Shown here in pieces: positions 52,943 through 63,610 of a stretch of 64,000 nucleotides of DNA. The notes under the pieces are model-generated. The model saw only the letters and a program-made list of their open reading frames with translations. It was not told the origin of the DNA and made no database searches. This stretch comes from Mycobacterium vicinigordonae. Lineage in GTDB: Bacteria > Actinomycetota > Actinomycetes > Mycobacteriales > Mycobacteriaceae. Every line of letters starts with the position of its first letter. Position 1 is the stretch's first letter. The stretch is taken from NCBI RefSeq assembly GCF_013466425.1, contig NZ_CP059165.1, positions 2,232,001-2,296,000 on the forward strand, written 5' to 3'. The translations under genes were made by a program, and so were the position numbers.

Positions 52943-54433
52943 GTGGCAGAACGATCCACGACCGACGTCGTGTTGGTGGGTGCCGGGATCATGAGCGCCA
53001 CTCTGGGAGCACTGCTGCGACGATTGGAACCGGACTGGTCGGTCACCGTCATCGAGCGGCTCGACGCCGTCGGCGCGGAGAGCAGCAGTCCGTGGAACAA
53101 CGCTGGCACCGGGCATGCGGGGCTGTGCGAAATGAACTACACCCCCCAGCGGACCGACGGTTCGATCGATATCACCAAAGCGGTGCTGGTCAACGAGCAG
53201 TTTCAAATCACCCGTCAATTCTGGGCGTACGCGGTGGAGAACGGCATGCTTGCCGATGTGCGCGGCTTCCTGCGCCCCGTCCCACACGTGAGCTTTGTTC
53301 ACGGCAGCGACGGCGTGGACTATCTGCGGCGGCGCCGCGAAGCGTTGGCGCACAACCCGTTATTCGCCGCGACCGAACTGATCGAGGACCCCGACGAGTT
53401 CGCGCGCCGGTTACCGTTCATGGCTTCCGGCCGCGATTTTGCCGAACCCGTCGCACTGAACTGGGCCGCAGACGGCACCGACGTCGACTTCGGCGCGCTG
53501 TCCCGCCAGCTCATCGGTTACTGCGTGAGCACCGGCGTCACGGTGCGCTTCGGTCATCAGGTGACCGGCCTGTCCCGTCAGTCCGACGGCAGCTGGACGC
53601 TAACGGTCAGTAACCGCCGCACGGGCGAAAAGCGCAAATTGAACACAAAATTCGTGTTCGTCGGCGCGGGCGGTGATGCGCTGCCGCTATTGCAGAAAGC
53701 GGGCATCGACGAGATCAAGGGTTTCGCCGGCTTTCCCATCGGTGGTCGTTTCTTGCGCACCGCCGAACCCGCATTGACCACGACACACCAGGCCAAGGTG
53801 TACGGCGTCCCGGCGCCGGGGGCGCCGCCGCTGGGTGCGCTGCATCTGGACCTTCGGTATGTCAACGGCAAGCCGTGGCTGGTGTTCGGGCCGTATGCCG
53901 GCTGGTCGCCGAAGTTCTTGAAGCACGGGAATTTCAGCGACCTGCCCCGCTCGATTCGCCCCGGCAATCTATGGCCTGTTTTGGGCGTAGGCGCCACCGA
54001 GACCAAGCTACTCAAATACCTACTCGGTCAGCTGCGGCTGGCCGAGCCATCCCGGATCCGGCAGCTTCGCCAATTCGCCCCCAGCGCAACGGGTTCCGAT
54101 TGGGAGCTGACGGTGGCCGGCCAGCGGGTGCAAGTGATCCGCCCGAACGGACGCAAAGGCGGCGTACTGGAATTCGGCACCACCATCGTTGGCGCGGCCG
54201 ACCGCAGCATCACGGGATTGCTCGGCGGATCGCCAGGTGCGTCGACCGCCGTACCCGCAATGCTGGAAGTGCTCGAGACGTGTTTCGCGGGGCGATACCA
54301 ATCCTGGTTGCCCACCCTCAAGGAAATCGTGCCGTCACTGGGCACGCAGCTGTCCCGTGAGCCGGCGTTGTACGAAGAGTTGCGGTCGTGGACGGCACGG
54401 GCGCTGCAGTTGGGAGAGCGACATCATGAGTGA
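52943..54433 (+). CDS. mqo: malate:quinone oxidoreductase
   Basis: The FAD enzyme has 496 residues from GTG 52,943. It has the dinucleotide motif [17 protein letters not shown], the Mqo-specific [21 protein letters not shown] and the C-terminal [23 protein letters not shown]. It oxidises malate at the inner face of the membrane and reduces menaquinone, in parallel with malate dehydrogenase. It is Rv2852c by order. No PE_PGRS gene lies between it and the upstream hydrolase, unlike M. tuberculosis. Confidence 0.95.
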   Translation: MAERSTTDVVLVGAGIMSATLGALLRRLEPDWSVTVIERLDAVGAESSSPWNNAGTGHAGLCEMNYTPQRTDGSIDITKAVLVNEQFQITRQFWAYAVENGMLADVRGFLRPVPHVSFVHGSDGVDYLRRRREALAHNPLFAATELIEDPDEFARRLPFMASGRDFAEPVALNWAADGTDVDFGALSRQLIGYCVSTGVTVRFGHQVTGLSRQSDGSWTLTVSNRRTGEKRKLNTKFVFVGAGGDALPLLQKAGIDEIKGFAGFPIGGRFLRTAEPALTTTHQAKVYGVPAPGAPPLGALHLDLRYVNGKPWLVFGPYAGWSPKFLKHGNFSDLPRSIRPGNLWPVLGVGATETKLLKYLLGQLRLAEPSRIRQLRQFAPSATGSDWELTVAGQRVQVIRPNGRKGGVLEFGTTIVGAADRSITGLLGGSPGASTAVPAMLEVLETCFAGRYQSWLPTLKEIVPSLGTQLSREPALYEELRSWTARALQLGERHHE

Positions 54434-54902
54434 AGCTCTGCGCCGCGTCTGGTCCAAGGACCTCGACGCTGCAACGCTTTACGAACTGCTCAAGTTGCGG
54501 GTGGAGGTGTTCGTGGTCGAGCAGGCCTGCCCGTATCCCGAGCTGGACGGTCGCGACCTGCTTGCCGAGACGCGGCACTTCTGGCTGGAAACACCTCAGG
54601 GAGAGGTGATCTGCACCCTACGGCTGATGGAGGAACATCCCGGCGGGGAGAAGGCGTTCCGGCTCGGGCGGCTGTGCACCAAACGTAGCGCCCGCGGGCA
54701 GGGTCACACCACCCGGCTGCTGCGAGCCGCCCTCGCCGAGGTGGGCGATTACCCGTGCCGAATGGATGCGCAGACCTACCTCGCGGACATGTGGGCCAAA
54801 CACGGATTCGTCCGCGACGGCGACGAATTCATCGACGGCGGCATCCCGCACGTCCCGATGTTGCGACCTGCCTCCGGTCCAGCGGCGGGGGCGCAGCGGT
54901 GA
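54426..54902 (+). CDS. GNAT-family acetyltransferase (ElaA-like)
   Basis: The protein has 158 residues. ATG 54,426 overlaps mqo by 8 bases. [26 protein letters not shown] is the ElaA-type start, and [22 protein letters not shown] carries the acetyl-CoA-binding RxxGxG loop. It is Rv2851c by order. The substrate is unknown. Its stop overlaps the next GTG by 4 bases, so it is coupled to the chelatase-like gene. Confidence 0.9.
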   Translation: MSEALRRVWSKDLDAATLYELLKLRVEVFVVEQACPYPELDGRDLLAETRHFWLETPQGEVICTLRLMEEHPGGEKAFRLGRLCTKRSARGQGHTTRLLRAALAEVGDYPCRMDAQTYLADMWAKHGFVRDGDEFIDGGIPHVPMLRPASGPAAGAQR

Positions 54903-56743
54903 AGCCATATCCGTTCAGCGCGATCGTCGGCCACGAACGACTGCGGCTCGCCTTGTTGTTGTGTGCGGTGCGCCCTGAGATCGGAGGTGCGCTGATCCGT
55001 GGCGAGAAGGGCACCGCGAAGTCGACGGCGGTGCGCGGCCTGGCCGCCCTGCTGTCCGCGGCCACCGGCTCCGGCGATACCGGTCTGGTCGAGATGCCTT
55101 TGGGCGCAACCGAAGACCGGGTGGTGGGATCACTGGACCTGCAGCGGGTGCTGCGCGATGGCGAACACGCCTTCTCGCCGGGTCTGCTGGCCCGCGCCCA
55201 TGGCGGTGTGCTCTACGTCGACGAGGTCAATCTGTTGCACGACCACCTGGTCGACATCCTGCTCGATGCTGCCGCGATGGGCCGGGTACACGTCGAACGC
55301 GACGGCATCTCGCACACGCACGAGGCCCGCTTCCTGTTGATCGGAACCATGAATCCCGAAGAGGGCGAACTGCGTCCGCAGTTGCTGGACCGGTTTGGCC
55401 TCACCGTCGACGTGCAGGCGTCGCGGGACGTCGACGTGCGGGTGGAGGTGATCCGTCAGCGGATGGCCTACGAGTCCGATCCGGACGCGTTCGCGAAGCG
55501 CTACGCCGACGCAGACGCAGAACTGGCTCGGCGCATCGCTGCCGCACGCGCGACGGTCGACGATGTACTATTGCCGGACAACGAATTACGCCGTATTGCC
55601 GCGTTGTGTGCGGCGTTCGATGTGGACGGAATGCGGGCGGATCTGGTGGTGGCGCGGACCGCGACCGCGCACGCGGCCTGGCGGGGCGCCCGCACCGTCG
55701 AGGAGCAGGACATCCGGGTGGCCGCCGAGCTCGCGTTGCCGCACCGCCGCCGCCGCGACCCGTTCGACGATCACGGCATCGACGGCGACCAACTGGACGA
55801 GGCGCTGGCCAAGGCTGCTGAATCCCAGGCTGGCCTCCAGCCGGACCCCGACCCGCCCGGCGGCGGCGAGGCGGCCCAAGACGCTGAGCCCGCCGAATCG
55901 CCACCGGCTTCCCGACCGCCCACTCAGCAACCGCCGCGACCCAGTGCGCCGCCGTCGCAGGTCTTTCGCACTCGGGCGCTGACCGTACCCGGCGTCGGGG
56001 AGGGCGCGCCCGGCCGGCGATCCCGCGCCCGCAACGCCTCCGGCAGCGTGGTGGCCGCCGCGGAGCCGTCCGTGCCGGACGCGCACGGTCTGCACCTGTT
56101 CGCCACCCTGCTGTCCGCGGCCGGGCAGGCCGCCGGCGCCGGACGGCTGCGGCTGCGCCCGGAGGACGTGCGGCGCGCGGTGCGTGAGGGCAGGGAGGGC
56201 AACCTGGTGATCTTCGTCGTCGACGCGTCCGGGTCGATGGCGGCCCGGGACCGGATGGCTGCCGTCAGCGGCGCCACCATGTCGCTGTTGCGCGATGCCT
56301 ACCAGCGGCGCGACAAGGTCGCGGTCATCACCTTCCGGCAGCAGAACGCCACCATGTTGCTGCCGCCGACGTCGTCGGCGCATATCGCCGGCCGCCGGCT
56401 GGCCCGGTTCGACACCGGCGGGCGGACCCCGCTGGCCGAAGGGTTGCTGGCGGCCCGCGAACTGGTGTTGCGTGAGCGGGTCCGCGATCGGGCCCGGCGG
56501 CCGCTGGTAGTAGTGCTGACCGACGGGCGGGCCACCGCGGGCCCAGACCCGTTGGCCCGCACCAAGTTCGCGGCGGCCCGGCTCGTCGTCGAGAACGTCT
56601 CCGCGGTGGTAGTGGACTGCGAGACGTCCTTCGTTCGGCTTGGTCTGGCCGGCCAGCTGGCCCGCCAGCTGGGTGCGCCCGTCATCCGGCTGGAGCAGTT
56701 GCATGCCGACCATCTGACCCGCGCCGTGCGCACCGTCGCATAA
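54899..56743 (+). CDS. Mg-chelatase-like AAA+/VWA fusion protein (BchI/BchD type)
   Basis: The protein has 614 residues from GTG 54,899. The N-terminal AAA+ ATPase (about 1-330) has a Walker [10 protein letters not shown] and a Walker B segment [11 protein letters not shown] proline-rich linker spans about 335-375. A von Willebrand A domain begins [17 protein letters not shown], with the DxSxS metal site. This is a ChlI-ChlD fusion. It is Rv2850c by order and lies directly before cobO and cobB, so it may form the motor of a cobalt chelatase or another metal-inserting complex. That role is inferred. Confidence 0.92.
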   Translation: MKPYPFSAIVGHERLRLALLLCAVRPEIGGALIRGEKGTAKSTAVRGLAALLSAATGSGDTGLVEMPLGATEDRVVGSLDLQRVLRDGEHAFSPGLLARAHGGVLYVDEVNLLHDHLVDILLDAAAMGRVHVERDGISHTHEARFLLIGTMNPEEGELRPQLLDRFGLTVDVQASRDVDVRVEVIRQRMAYESDPDAFAKRYADADAELARRIAAARATVDDVLLPDNELRRIAALCAAFDVDGMRADLVVARTATAHAAWRGARTVEEQDIRVAAELALPHRRRRDPFDDHGIDGDQLDEALAKAAESQAGLQPDPDPPGGGEAAQDAEPAESPPASRPPTQQPPRPSAPPSQVFRTRALTVPGVGEGAPGRRSRARNASGSVVAAAEPSVPDAHGLHLFATLLSAAGQAAGAGRLRLRPEDVRRAVREGREGNLVIFVVDASGSMAARDRMAAVSGATMSLLRDAYQRRDKVAVITFRQQNATMLLPPTSSAHIAGRRLARFDTGGRTPLAEGLLAARELVLRERVRDRARRPLVVVLTDGRATAGPDPLARTKFAAARLVVENVSAVVVDCETSFVRLGLAGQLARQLGAPVIRLEQLHADHLTRAVRTVA

Positions 56744-56763
56744 TCACAAGCCGGTAATCGACT

Positions 56764-57378
56764 ATGCCACAGGGTAATCCGATCGAAATACCGGACGATG
56801 GCCTGACCACCCGGGCACGGCGCAACACCCCTGTCCTGGCGGTGCATACCGGTGACGGCAAGGGTAAGTCGACGGCCGCGTTCGGAATGGCGTTGCGGGC
56901 ATGGAACGCCGGCCTGAATGTCGCGGTCTTCCAGTTCGTCAAGAGCGCGAAGTGGAAGGTGGGGGAGGAGCAGGCATTTCGGCATCTCGCCCGACTTCGC
57001 GACGAGCAGAACGTCGGCGGCACGGTGGAATGGCACAAGATGGGTGCCGGCTGGTCCTGGACCCGCAAGTCGGGCAGCGAAATCGACCACGCGGCGGCGG
57101 CCGCCGCCGGCTGGGCGGAGATCGAGCGTCGGCTGGCCGCCCAACTGCACGACTTCTACGTGCTCGACGAATTCACCTACCCGCTGAAGTGGGGCTGGCT
57201 CGACGTCGACCAAGTGGTTGGCGCCCTGCTGGGCAGGCCCGGTCACCAGCACGTGGTGATCACCGGGCGCGACGCGCCGCCGCGCCTGATCGAGGCCGCC
57301 GACCTGGTAACCGAGATGACCAAGGTGAAGCATCCGATGGACGCCGGGCGCAAGGGTCAGAAGGGCATCGAGTGGTGA
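56764..57378 (+). CDS. cobO: cob(I)yrinic acid a,c-diamide adenosyltransferase
   Basis: The 204-residue CobA/CobO-type enzyme transfers the adenosyl group from ATP to the cobalt of corrinoids. The P-loop is VHTGDGKGKSTAAFG, and FYVLDEFTYPLKWGW is the family Walker B region. GRPGHQHVVITGRDAPPRLIEAADLVTEMT is the conserved C-terminal stretch, quoted in part. It is Rv2849c by order. Its stop overlaps the cobB GTG. Confidence 0.96.
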   Translation: MPQGNPIEIPDDGLTTRARRNTPVLAVHTGDGKGKSTAAFGMALRAWNAGLNVAVFQFVKSAKWKVGEEQAFRHLARLRDEQNVGGTVEWHKMGAGWSWTRKSGSEIDHAAAAAAGWAEIERRLAAQLHDFYVLDEFTYPLKWGWLDVDQVVGALLGRPGHQHVVITGRDAPPRLIEAADLVTEMTKVKHPMDAGRKGQKGIEW

Positions 57379-58775
57379 CCAGGAGCGTCACGCCGTCCGC
57401 AATACCTGCCGTTGTCGTCGCGGCCCCCACGTCCGGCAGCGGAAAGACCACCGTCGCAACGGGTTTGATTGGTGCGCTGAGCCGGGCCGGTCATCGGGTG
57501 GCTCCGTTCAAGGTGGGGCCCGACTTCATCGACCCCGGTTACCACGCCATGGCCGCCGGGCGCCCTGGCCGCAACCTCGATCCGGTGCTGGTGGGGGAGC
57601 GCTTGATTGGCCCGCTGTACCGACACGGCACCGCCGGCGCCGACATCGCGGTGATCGAGGGAGTGATGGGTCTGTTCGATGGGCGGATTGATCCGAACGC
57701 GCCGGGTCCTGCACCGGGTTCGACCGCGCACGTCGCGGGCCTGCTAGGCGCTTCGGTAATCCTGGTGGTGGATGCGCGGGGTCAGAGCCACAGCGTTGCC
57801 GCCCTGTTGCACGGCTTTTCGACGTTCGATCCGCACACCCGGGTCCGCGGCGTCATCCTGAACCGGGTCGGGACGGCCCGTCACGAACAGGTACTGCGGC
57901 AGGCGTGCGAGCAGGCCGGGGTCCCAGTGCTCGGTGCCATCCCGCGTGCTGCCGAATTGGAACTTCCGACAAGGTATCTGGGGCTCGTGACGGCGCTCGA
58001 GTATGGCCGGCACGCCCGGCGGGCGGTCGAGGCGATGACCGATCTGGTGGCCCGACACATCGATCTGGCCGCAGTGGTGGCCGCCGCCTCGAGCCGCGTC
58101 CAGGACGCGCCCTGGGATCCGGCGGTGGCGGTGGGTCCGTCCACCGCGTCGCGCGTCGTCGTCGCGGTGGCGTCGGGCAAGGCGTTCAGTTTCGGTTACC
58201 CCGAGCACAACGAGCTGTTGCGCGCGGCCGGTGCGGACATCGCCGAGTTCGACCCACTTGTGGACCCATTGCCCGACGGCGCGAACGCGGTGCTGCTGCC
58301 GGGCGGCTTTCCCGAGCAGTTCGCCGCCGAGCTGTCCGCCAACGACAGCCTGCGCCGCCAGGTTCGCGAATTGGCGGCCACCGGCGCACCCCTACACGCC
58401 GAATGCGGCGGGTTGATCTACCTGGTGTCCGACGTCGACGGCCAGCCGATGTGTGGCGTGCTGGACGGATCGGCGGACTTCACCCAGCGGCTCACCCTGG
58501 GTTACCGCGACGCGGTGGCGCTGGCCGACTCGCCGCTGCATACCCTCGGCGAGCGGGTGGTGGGGCACGAATTCCACCGAACCACAATCACTTTCGCTCG
58601 GTCGTATCGGCCGGCGTGGGGGTACCTGCAGCCCGGCGATGCGGATCAGAAGGGTCGCGAGGGCGTCGTGCACCGTGGGGTGCACGCGTCGTACCTGCAC
58701 ACCCACGCTGCGGCGAACCCCGGGGCGGCGGCCCGTTTCGTCGCTCACGCCGCGGCGCCGAGCCCGCGAGCGTAG
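57375..58775 (+). CDS. cobB: cobyrinic acid a,c-diamide synthase
   Basis: The enzyme has 466 residues from GTG 57,375 (GTGA overlap). The N-terminal ATP-binding domain begins VVVAAPTSGSGKTTVATGL, followed by FKVGPDFIDPGYH. VIEGVMGLFDG is also present. The C-terminal glutamine-amidotransferase domain has the catalytic cysteine in LHAECGGLIYL and a late VVGHEFHRT. It amidates the a and c side chains of cobyrinic acid. It is Rv2848c by order. Confidence 0.96.
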   Translation: MTRSVTPSAIPAVVVAAPTSGSGKTTVATGLIGALSRAGHRVAPFKVGPDFIDPGYHAMAAGRPGRNLDPVLVGERLIGPLYRHGTAGADIAVIEGVMGLFDGRIDPNAPGPAPGSTAHVAGLLGASVILVVDARGQSHSVAALLHGFSTFDPHTRVRGVILNRVGTARHEQVLRQACEQAGVPVLGAIPRAAELELPTRYLGLVTALEYGRHARRAVEAMTDLVARHIDLAAVVAAASSRVQDAPWDPAVAVGPSTASRVVVAVASGKAFSFGYPEHNELLRAAGADIAEFDPLVDPLPDGANAVLLPGGFPEQFAAELSANDSLRRQVRELAATGAPLHAECGGLIYLVSDVDGQPMCGVLDGSADFTQRLTLGYRDAVALADSPLHTLGERVVGHEFHRTTITFARSYRPAWGYLQPGDADQKGREGVVHRGVHASYLHTHAAANPGAAARFVAHAAAPSPRA

Positions 58776-58864
58776 CGCGACTCCCGAGATCGAGCCCCGC
58801 GCAATCACCGTGCGGTCCGACTCGCGACCGAACACATCTGAGCCGCGAACATTAAGCTTGCCCG

Positions 58865-60082
58865 GTGACCGAGAGCCCCTACCTCGCGGGACTGCGACTG
58901 GCCGGCCGGAAAGTCGTTGTCGTCGGCGGGGGCAGCGTCGCGCAGCGCCGGTTGCCGCTACTGATTGCCAGCGGTGCCGACGTGCACGTGGTATCCCGCA
59001 GCGCCACCCGCTCCGTGGAGGCGATGGAAGGCATCACCCTGTCGGTGCGCGAGTACCGCGACGGCGATCTGCAGGACGCCTGGTATGCGCTCGCGGCTAC
59101 CAACGATCCGCAGGTCAACGCAGCCGTCGTCGCCGAAGCCGAACGCCGGCGGATCTTCTGTGTGCGTGCCGACATCGCGGTGGAGGGAACCGCGGTCACG
59201 CCCGCGTCATTCAGCTACGCGGGCCTTTCGGTGGGGGTGCTGGCCGGCGGCGAGCATCGCCGTTCGGCAGCCATCCGGTCGGCCATCCGCGAGGCACTGC
59301 AGCAAGGGTTGATCAGCGCCGAGAACTCCGACGTCGTGGGAGGGAGTGTCGCGCTGGTCGGGGGCGGCCCCGGCGACCCCGAACTGATCACCGTGCGCGG
59401 TCGGCGGCTGCTCGCCCAGGCCGATGTCGTGGTCACCGACCGGCTGGCGCCTCCCGAGCTGCTCGCCGAGCTCGGCCCGCATATCGAGGTCATCGACGCG
59501 GCAAAGATCCCGTACGGCCGGGCGATGGCCCAGGACGCCATCAACGCCGTCCTCATCGAGCGGGCTCGGGCCGGTAAGTTCGTCGTGCGGCTCAAAGGCG
59601 GCGATCCATTCGTGTTCGCCCGCGGATTCGAGGAAGTCCAGGCATGCGCCGAAGCGGGGATTCCGGTGACCGTGGTGCCAGGTGTGACAAGTGCCATAGC
59701 AGTACCTGCCGCCGCGGGCGTTCCGGTCACCCATCGGGCCGTAAATCACGAATTCGTGGTGGTCAGCGGCCACTTGGCGCCCGACCATCCCGAATCGTTA
59801 GTGAATTGGGATGCTTTGGCAGCACTGACCGGCACGATCGTGTTGCTGATGGCGGTGGAACGCATCGAACTCTTCGCCGCAGCGCTGCTGAAAGGCGGCC
59901 GACCTGCAGAAACTCCGGTGCTGGTGGTCCAGCACGGCACCACGGCGGCCCAGCTGTCGCTGCGGGCGACACTGGCGGACACGCCGGAGAAAATTCGCGC
60001 GGAAGGCATCCGACCTCCCGCGATCATCGTTATCGGCCCCGTAGTGGGTCTTGAAAAGGCTTCAGCACCGTCCGGGGTTTAA
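58865..60082 (+). CDS. cysG: siroheme synthase / uroporphyrinogen-III C-methyltransferase
   Basis: The fusion protein has 405 residues from GTG 58,865. Residues 1-150 are the precorrin-2 dehydrogenase/sirohydrochlorin chelatase part (VVVVGGGSVAQRRLPLL). Residues 160-400 are the SAM-dependent methyltransferase (ALVGGGPGDPELITVRG, VRLKGGDPFVFARG). It makes precorrin-2 from uroporphyrinogen III for siroheme and feeds the corrin pathway of the neighbouring cob genes. It is Rv2847c by order, with the same length. Confidence 0.95.
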   Translation: MTESPYLAGLRLAGRKVVVVGGGSVAQRRLPLLIASGADVHVVSRSATRSVEAMEGITLSVREYRDGDLQDAWYALAATNDPQVNAAVVAEAERRRIFCVRADIAVEGTAVTPASFSYAGLSVGVLAGGEHRRSAAIRSAIREALQQGLISAENSDVVGGSVALVGGGPGDPELITVRGRRLLAQADVVVTDRLAPPELLAELGPHIEVIDAAKIPYGRAMAQDAINAVLIERARAGKFVVRLKGGDPFVFARGFEEVQACAEAGIPVTVVPGVTSAIAVPAAAGVPVTHRAVNHEFVVVSGHLAPDHPESLVNWDALAALTGTIVLLMAVERIELFAAALLKGGRPAETPVLVVQHGTTAAQLSLRATLADTPEKIRAEGIRPPAIIVIGPVVGLEKASAPSGV

Positions 60083-60115
60083 ACAATTCTTAAGATTACT
60101 GTAAGGTAACCCGCT

Positions 60116-61708
60116 ATGACGGCTCTCAACGAATCAGAGCGGACAGTCCACACTTGGACGGATGGACGCTCAGAACGTTCGGCCCAGGAGCGTCCCACGC
60201 GATCGGTGGAGACCGCTTTGCAGCGCATGAGCAGGTACTACCCGACCTGGCTGCCCTCACGCCGGTTCATCGCCGCGGTCATCGCGATCGGCGGTATGCA
60301 GCTGCTGGCAACCATGGACAGCACCGTCGCGATCGTGGCGCTTCCTAAGATCCAGAACGAGCTCAGCCTGTCCGATGCCGGCCGGAGCTGGGTGATTACC
60401 GCCTACGTGCTGACCTTCGGCGGGCTAATGCTGCTCGGCGGTCGCCTCGGCGACACCATCGGCCGCAAACGCACTTTCATCGTCGGTGTCGCGTTGTTCA
60501 CCATCTCGTCGGTGCTGTGCGCGGTCGCCTGGGACGAGGTGACGCTGGTGATTGCGCGGCTGTCGCAGGGTGTCGGGTCGGCGATCGCATCCCCGACCGG
60601 CCTGGCGCTGGTGGCGACGACGTTCCCGAAGGGTCCCGCGCGCAACGCCGCGACCGCCGTGTTCGCCGCGATGACGGCGATCGGTTCGGTGATGGGCCTG
60701 GTCGTCGGCGGCTTCCTGACGGAATACTCCTGGCGGCTGGCGTTCCTGGTGAACGTGCCGATCGGTCTGGTGATGATCTACCTCGCCCGCACCGCGCTGC
60801 GCGAGACCAACCGGGAACGGATGAAGCTCGACGCCACCGGGGCCATGCTGGCCACGTTGGCGTGCACCGCGGCCGTCTTCGCCTTCTCGATCGGCCCGGA
60901 GAAGGGCTGGATCTCAGTCACCACCATCGGTTCCGGGCTCCTCGCCGCGGCGGCTGCCATCGCCTTCGCGGTCGTTGAGCGCAAGGCCGAGAACCCGGTC
61001 ATCCCGTTCGAGCTGTTCCGCGACCGCAACCGGTTGGTCACCTTCGTCGCCATCCTGCTGGCCGGCGGCGTCATGTTCAGCCTGACCGTCTGCATCGGCC
61101 TGTACGTGCAGGACATCCTCGGTTATAGCGCGCTGCGCGCGGGCGTCGGCTTCATCCCGTTCGTGATCGCGATGGGAATCGGCCTCGGCATCTCCTCGCA
61201 ACTGGTGTCGCGGTTCTCGCCGCGGGTGCTGACCATCGGCGGTGGCTGGCTGCTGCTGGGCGCCATGATCTACGGCTCGATGTTCATGCACCGTGGGGTG
61301 CCGTACTTCCCGAACCTGGTGATGCCGATCGTCGTCGGCGGAATCGGCATCGGCATGGTCGTCGTCCCGCTGACGCTGTCGGCCATCGCCGGCGTCGGAT
61401 TCGACCAGATCGGCCCGGTCTCGGCGCTGACGCTGATGCTGCAGAGTCTGGGCGGACCGCTGGTGCTGGCAGTCATCCAGGCCGTGATCACCTCCCGCAC
61501 CCTGTTCCTGGGTGGTACCACCGGCCCGGTGAAGTTCATGAACGACGCGCAGTTGCAGGCGCTCGACCACGGCTACACATACGGGCTGCTCTGGGTGGCC
61601 GGCGCGGCCGTCATCGTGGGCTGCGCGGCGCTGTTCATTGGATACACGCCGGAGCAAGTGGCGCACGCGCAGGAAGTCAAGGAAGCGATGGACGCCGGGG
61701 AGCTGTAG
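60116..61708 (+). CDS. efpA: MFS efflux pump EfpA
   Basis: The membrane protein has 530 residues, equal to M. tuberculosis EfpA (Rv2846c), with 14 expected membrane helices of the QacA/DHA2 group. Motif A appears as GGRLGDTIGRKRTF, and a motif C-like segment is GSVMGLVVGGFLTE. A cytosolic N-terminus of about 50 polar residues precedes the first helix. AAGG lies upstream of the ATG in an AT-rich leader (60,083-60,115) with a TAAGAT/TACTGT promoter-like stretch. It exports lipids or drugs. The native substrate is debated. Confidence 0.96.
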   Translation: MTALNESERTVHTWTDGRSERSAQERPTRSVETALQRMSRYYPTWLPSRRFIAAVIAIGGMQLLATMDSTVAIVALPKIQNELSLSDAGRSWVITAYVLTFGGLMLLGGRLGDTIGRKRTFIVGVALFTISSVLCAVAWDEVTLVIARLSQGVGSAIASPTGLALVATTFPKGPARNAATAVFAAMTAIGSVMGLVVGGFLTEYSWRLAFLVNVPIGLVMIYLARTALRETNRERMKLDATGAMLATLACTAAVFAFSIGPEKGWISVTTIGSGLLAAAAAIAFAVVERKAENPVIPFELFRDRNRLVTFVAILLAGGVMFSLTVCIGLYVQDILGYSALRAGVGFIPFVIAMGIGLGISSQLVSRFSPRVLTIGGGWLLLGAMIYGSMFMHRGVPYFPNLVMPIVVGGIGIGMVVVPLTLSAIAGVGFDQIGPVSALTLMLQSLGGPLVLAVIQAVITSRTLFLGGTTGPVKFMNDAQLQALDHGYTYGLLWVAGAAVIVGCAALFIGYTPEQVAHAQEVKEAMDAGEL

Positions 61709-61730
61709 CTTCCCCGCGGTACTCCCGTCC

Positions 61731-61799
61731 CGCCGAACCTCGGCGTCACGTTCGGCGCCGCAGGCCAGGGGTGGCCCTGCCCGTCCGGCGTGACGCTCG
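61731..61799 (+). promoter_or_regulatory. leader with alternative hairpins upstream of proS
   Basis: CGCCGAAC (61,731-61,738) can pair with GTTCGGCG (61,750-61,757). CGGCGTCAC (61,741-61,749) can instead pair with GTGACGCTCG (61,790-61,799), enclosing a third hairpin GCAGGCC/GGCCCTGC (61,760-61,780). The first and second folds are incompatible. This could be a regulatory leader of proS. Confidence 0.4.
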
Positions 61800-61831
61800 C
61801 CGCACTGGGCCGCCAAGTAGGCTTGCCGGCT

Positions 61832-63610
61832 GTGATCACCCGGATGTCCGAGCTGTTCCTGCGCACCCTGCGCGACGACCCCGCCGACGCCGAAGTGCCC
61901 AGCCACAAACTCTTGATCCGCGCCGGTTACGTACGGCCAGTCGCGCCCGGGTTGTACAGCTGGTTGCCCCTCGGTCTGAAGGTGCTGCGCAACATCGAAC
62001 GCGTCGTCCGCGAGGAGATGAACGCCATCGGCGGCCAGGAGATCCTGCTGCCCGCGCTGCTGCCGCGTGCGCCGTACGAAACCACCAACCGCTGGTCCGA
62101 ATACGGCGACGGCGTATTCCGGGTCAAAGACCGCCGCGGCAACGACTACCTGCTTGGTCCCACGCACGAAGAGATATTCACCCTGACCGTCAAGGGCGAG
62201 TACAGCTCCTATAAGGATTTCCCGCTCACGCTGTACCAAATCCAGACCAAGTTCCGGGACGAGGCGCGCCCCCGCGCAGGCATCCTGCGCGGTCGCGAGT
62301 TCGTGATGAAGGACTCCTACTCCTTCGACGTCGACGCCGCCGGGCTCAAAGCCTCCTATCATGCCCACCGCGAGGCCTACCAGCGCATATTCGACCGTCT
62401 CCAGGTGCGCTACGTCATCGTCTCGGCGGTCTCCGGCGCGATGGGCGGAAGTGCTTCCGAGGAGTTCCTGGCCGAGAGCCCCATCGGTGAGGACACTTTC
62501 GTCCGTTGCCCGGAATCCGGCTACGCGGCCAACGTCGAGGCCGTCATCACGGCGCGTCCCGAATCTCGGCCCACCGAGGGGCTGCCGGAGGCGCGGGTGC
62601 ACGACACCGGTGACACCCCGACCATCGCCACGCTGGTCGACTGGGCCAACGAAGCTCTGGGCCGCACCGTTACCGCCGCCGACACCCTCAAGAACGTCCT
62701 GGTCAAGATCCGCCAGCCAGGCGGGGAGTGGGAATTGCTGGCCATCGGCATCCCCGGCGACCGCGAGGTCGACGACAAGAGGCTGGCCGCCGCCCTCGAA
62801 CCCGCCGACTACGCGCTGCTCGACGACGCCGACTTCGCCAAGTACCCCTTTCTGGTCAAGGGTTACATCGGGCCGAAAGGGTTGCAGAACAACAACGTTC
62901 GCTATCTTGTCGATCCTCGCGTGGCAGACGGCACCAGCTGGATCACCGGCGCCGACGAACCCGGCCGCCACGTTGTCGGCCTGGTAGCCGGCCGTGATTT
63001 CGCCGCCGACGGCACTATTGAGGCCGCCGAGGTACGCGAGGGCGATCCCTCGCCGGACGGCGCCGGCCGGCTAGTCATGGCCCGCGGCATCGAGATCGGG
63101 CACATCTTCCAGCTCGGCCGCAAATACGCCGACGCGTTCACCGCCGACGTGCTCGGTGAGGACGGCAAGCCGGTGCGGCTGACCATGGGCTCCTACGGCA
63201 TCGGGGTGTCCCGGCTGGTTGCCGTGGTGGCCGAGCAGCACCACGACGAACTCGGGCTGCGCTGGCCGTCGTCGGTCGCGCCCTTCGACGTGCACCTGGT
63301 GATCGCCAACAAAGACCCCGAGGCTCGGCTGGGCGCGGCCAAGCTGGCGGCCGAACTGGACAAAATCGGTGTCGAGGTCCTGCTCGACGACCGTCAGGCA
63401 TCGCCGGGGGTGAAGTTCAAGGACGCCGAACTGCTTGGCATGCCCTGGGTCATCGTGGTGGGGCGGGGCTGGGCGGACGGCCGGGTGGAGCTGCGCGACC
63501 GCTTTGCCGGGCAGACCACCGAACTAGCTGTCGGCGACACGCTGGCCGCCGACATCGTGACCGCGATCAGCGGTGGGCTTACTCCGAACCACCCGGGAAA
63601 GACGTGGTGA
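61832..63610 (+). CDS. proS: prolyl-tRNA synthetase
   Basis: The enzyme has 592 residues. GTG 61,832 reproduces the N-terminus of the M. tuberculosis protein ([20 protein letters not shown]). ATG 61,844 is an alternative. This is the bacterial-type ProRS. Class II motif 2 is visible as [27 protein letters not shown], quoted in part as [16 protein letters not shown]. Class II motif 3 is [10 protein letters not shown]. An editing insertion lies between them, and an anticodon-binding domain is at the C-terminus ([19 protein letters not shown]). It is Rv2845c by order. Its end overlaps the convergent gene by 32 bases. Confidence 0.96.
   Translation: MITRMSELFLRTLRDDPADAEVPSHKLLIRAGYVRPVAPGLYSWLPLGLKVLRNIERVVREEMNAIGGQEILLPALLPRAPYETTNRWSEYGDGVFRVKDRRGNDYLLGPTHEEIFTLTVKGEYSSYKDFPLTLYQIQTKFRDEARPRAGILRGREFVMKDSYSFDVDAAGLKASYHAHREAYQRIFDRLQVRYVIVSAVSGAMGGSASEEFLAESPIGEDTFVRCPESGYAANVEAVITARPESRPTEGLPEARVHDTGDTPTIATLVDWANEALGRTVTAADTLKNVLVKIRQPGGEWELLAIGIPGDREVDDKRLAAALEPADYALLDDADFAKYPFLVKGYIGPKGLQNNNVRYLVDPRVADGTSWITGADEPGRHVVGLVAGRDFAADGTIEAAEVREGDPSPDGAGRLVMARGIEIGHIFQLGRKYADAFTADVLGEDGKPVRLTMGSYGIGVSRLVAVVAEQHHDELGLRWPSSVAPFDVHLVIANKDPEARLGAAKLAAELDKIGVEVLLDDRQASPGVKFKDAELLGMPWVIVVGRGWADGRVELRDRFAGQTTELAVGDTLAADIVTAISGGLTPNHPGKTW

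Noticed and set aside
61709..61831. T-box riboswitch before proS
   Set aside because: No T-box consensus or specifier-loop layout was seen, only generic GC-rich stems.
60914..62971. A 685-residue minus-strand frame opposite efpA and proS
   Set aside because: It lies antisense to two well-conserved genes. Its sequence is rich in Asp, Gln, Val and His in the pattern of a shadow frame, and it contains no domain motif.
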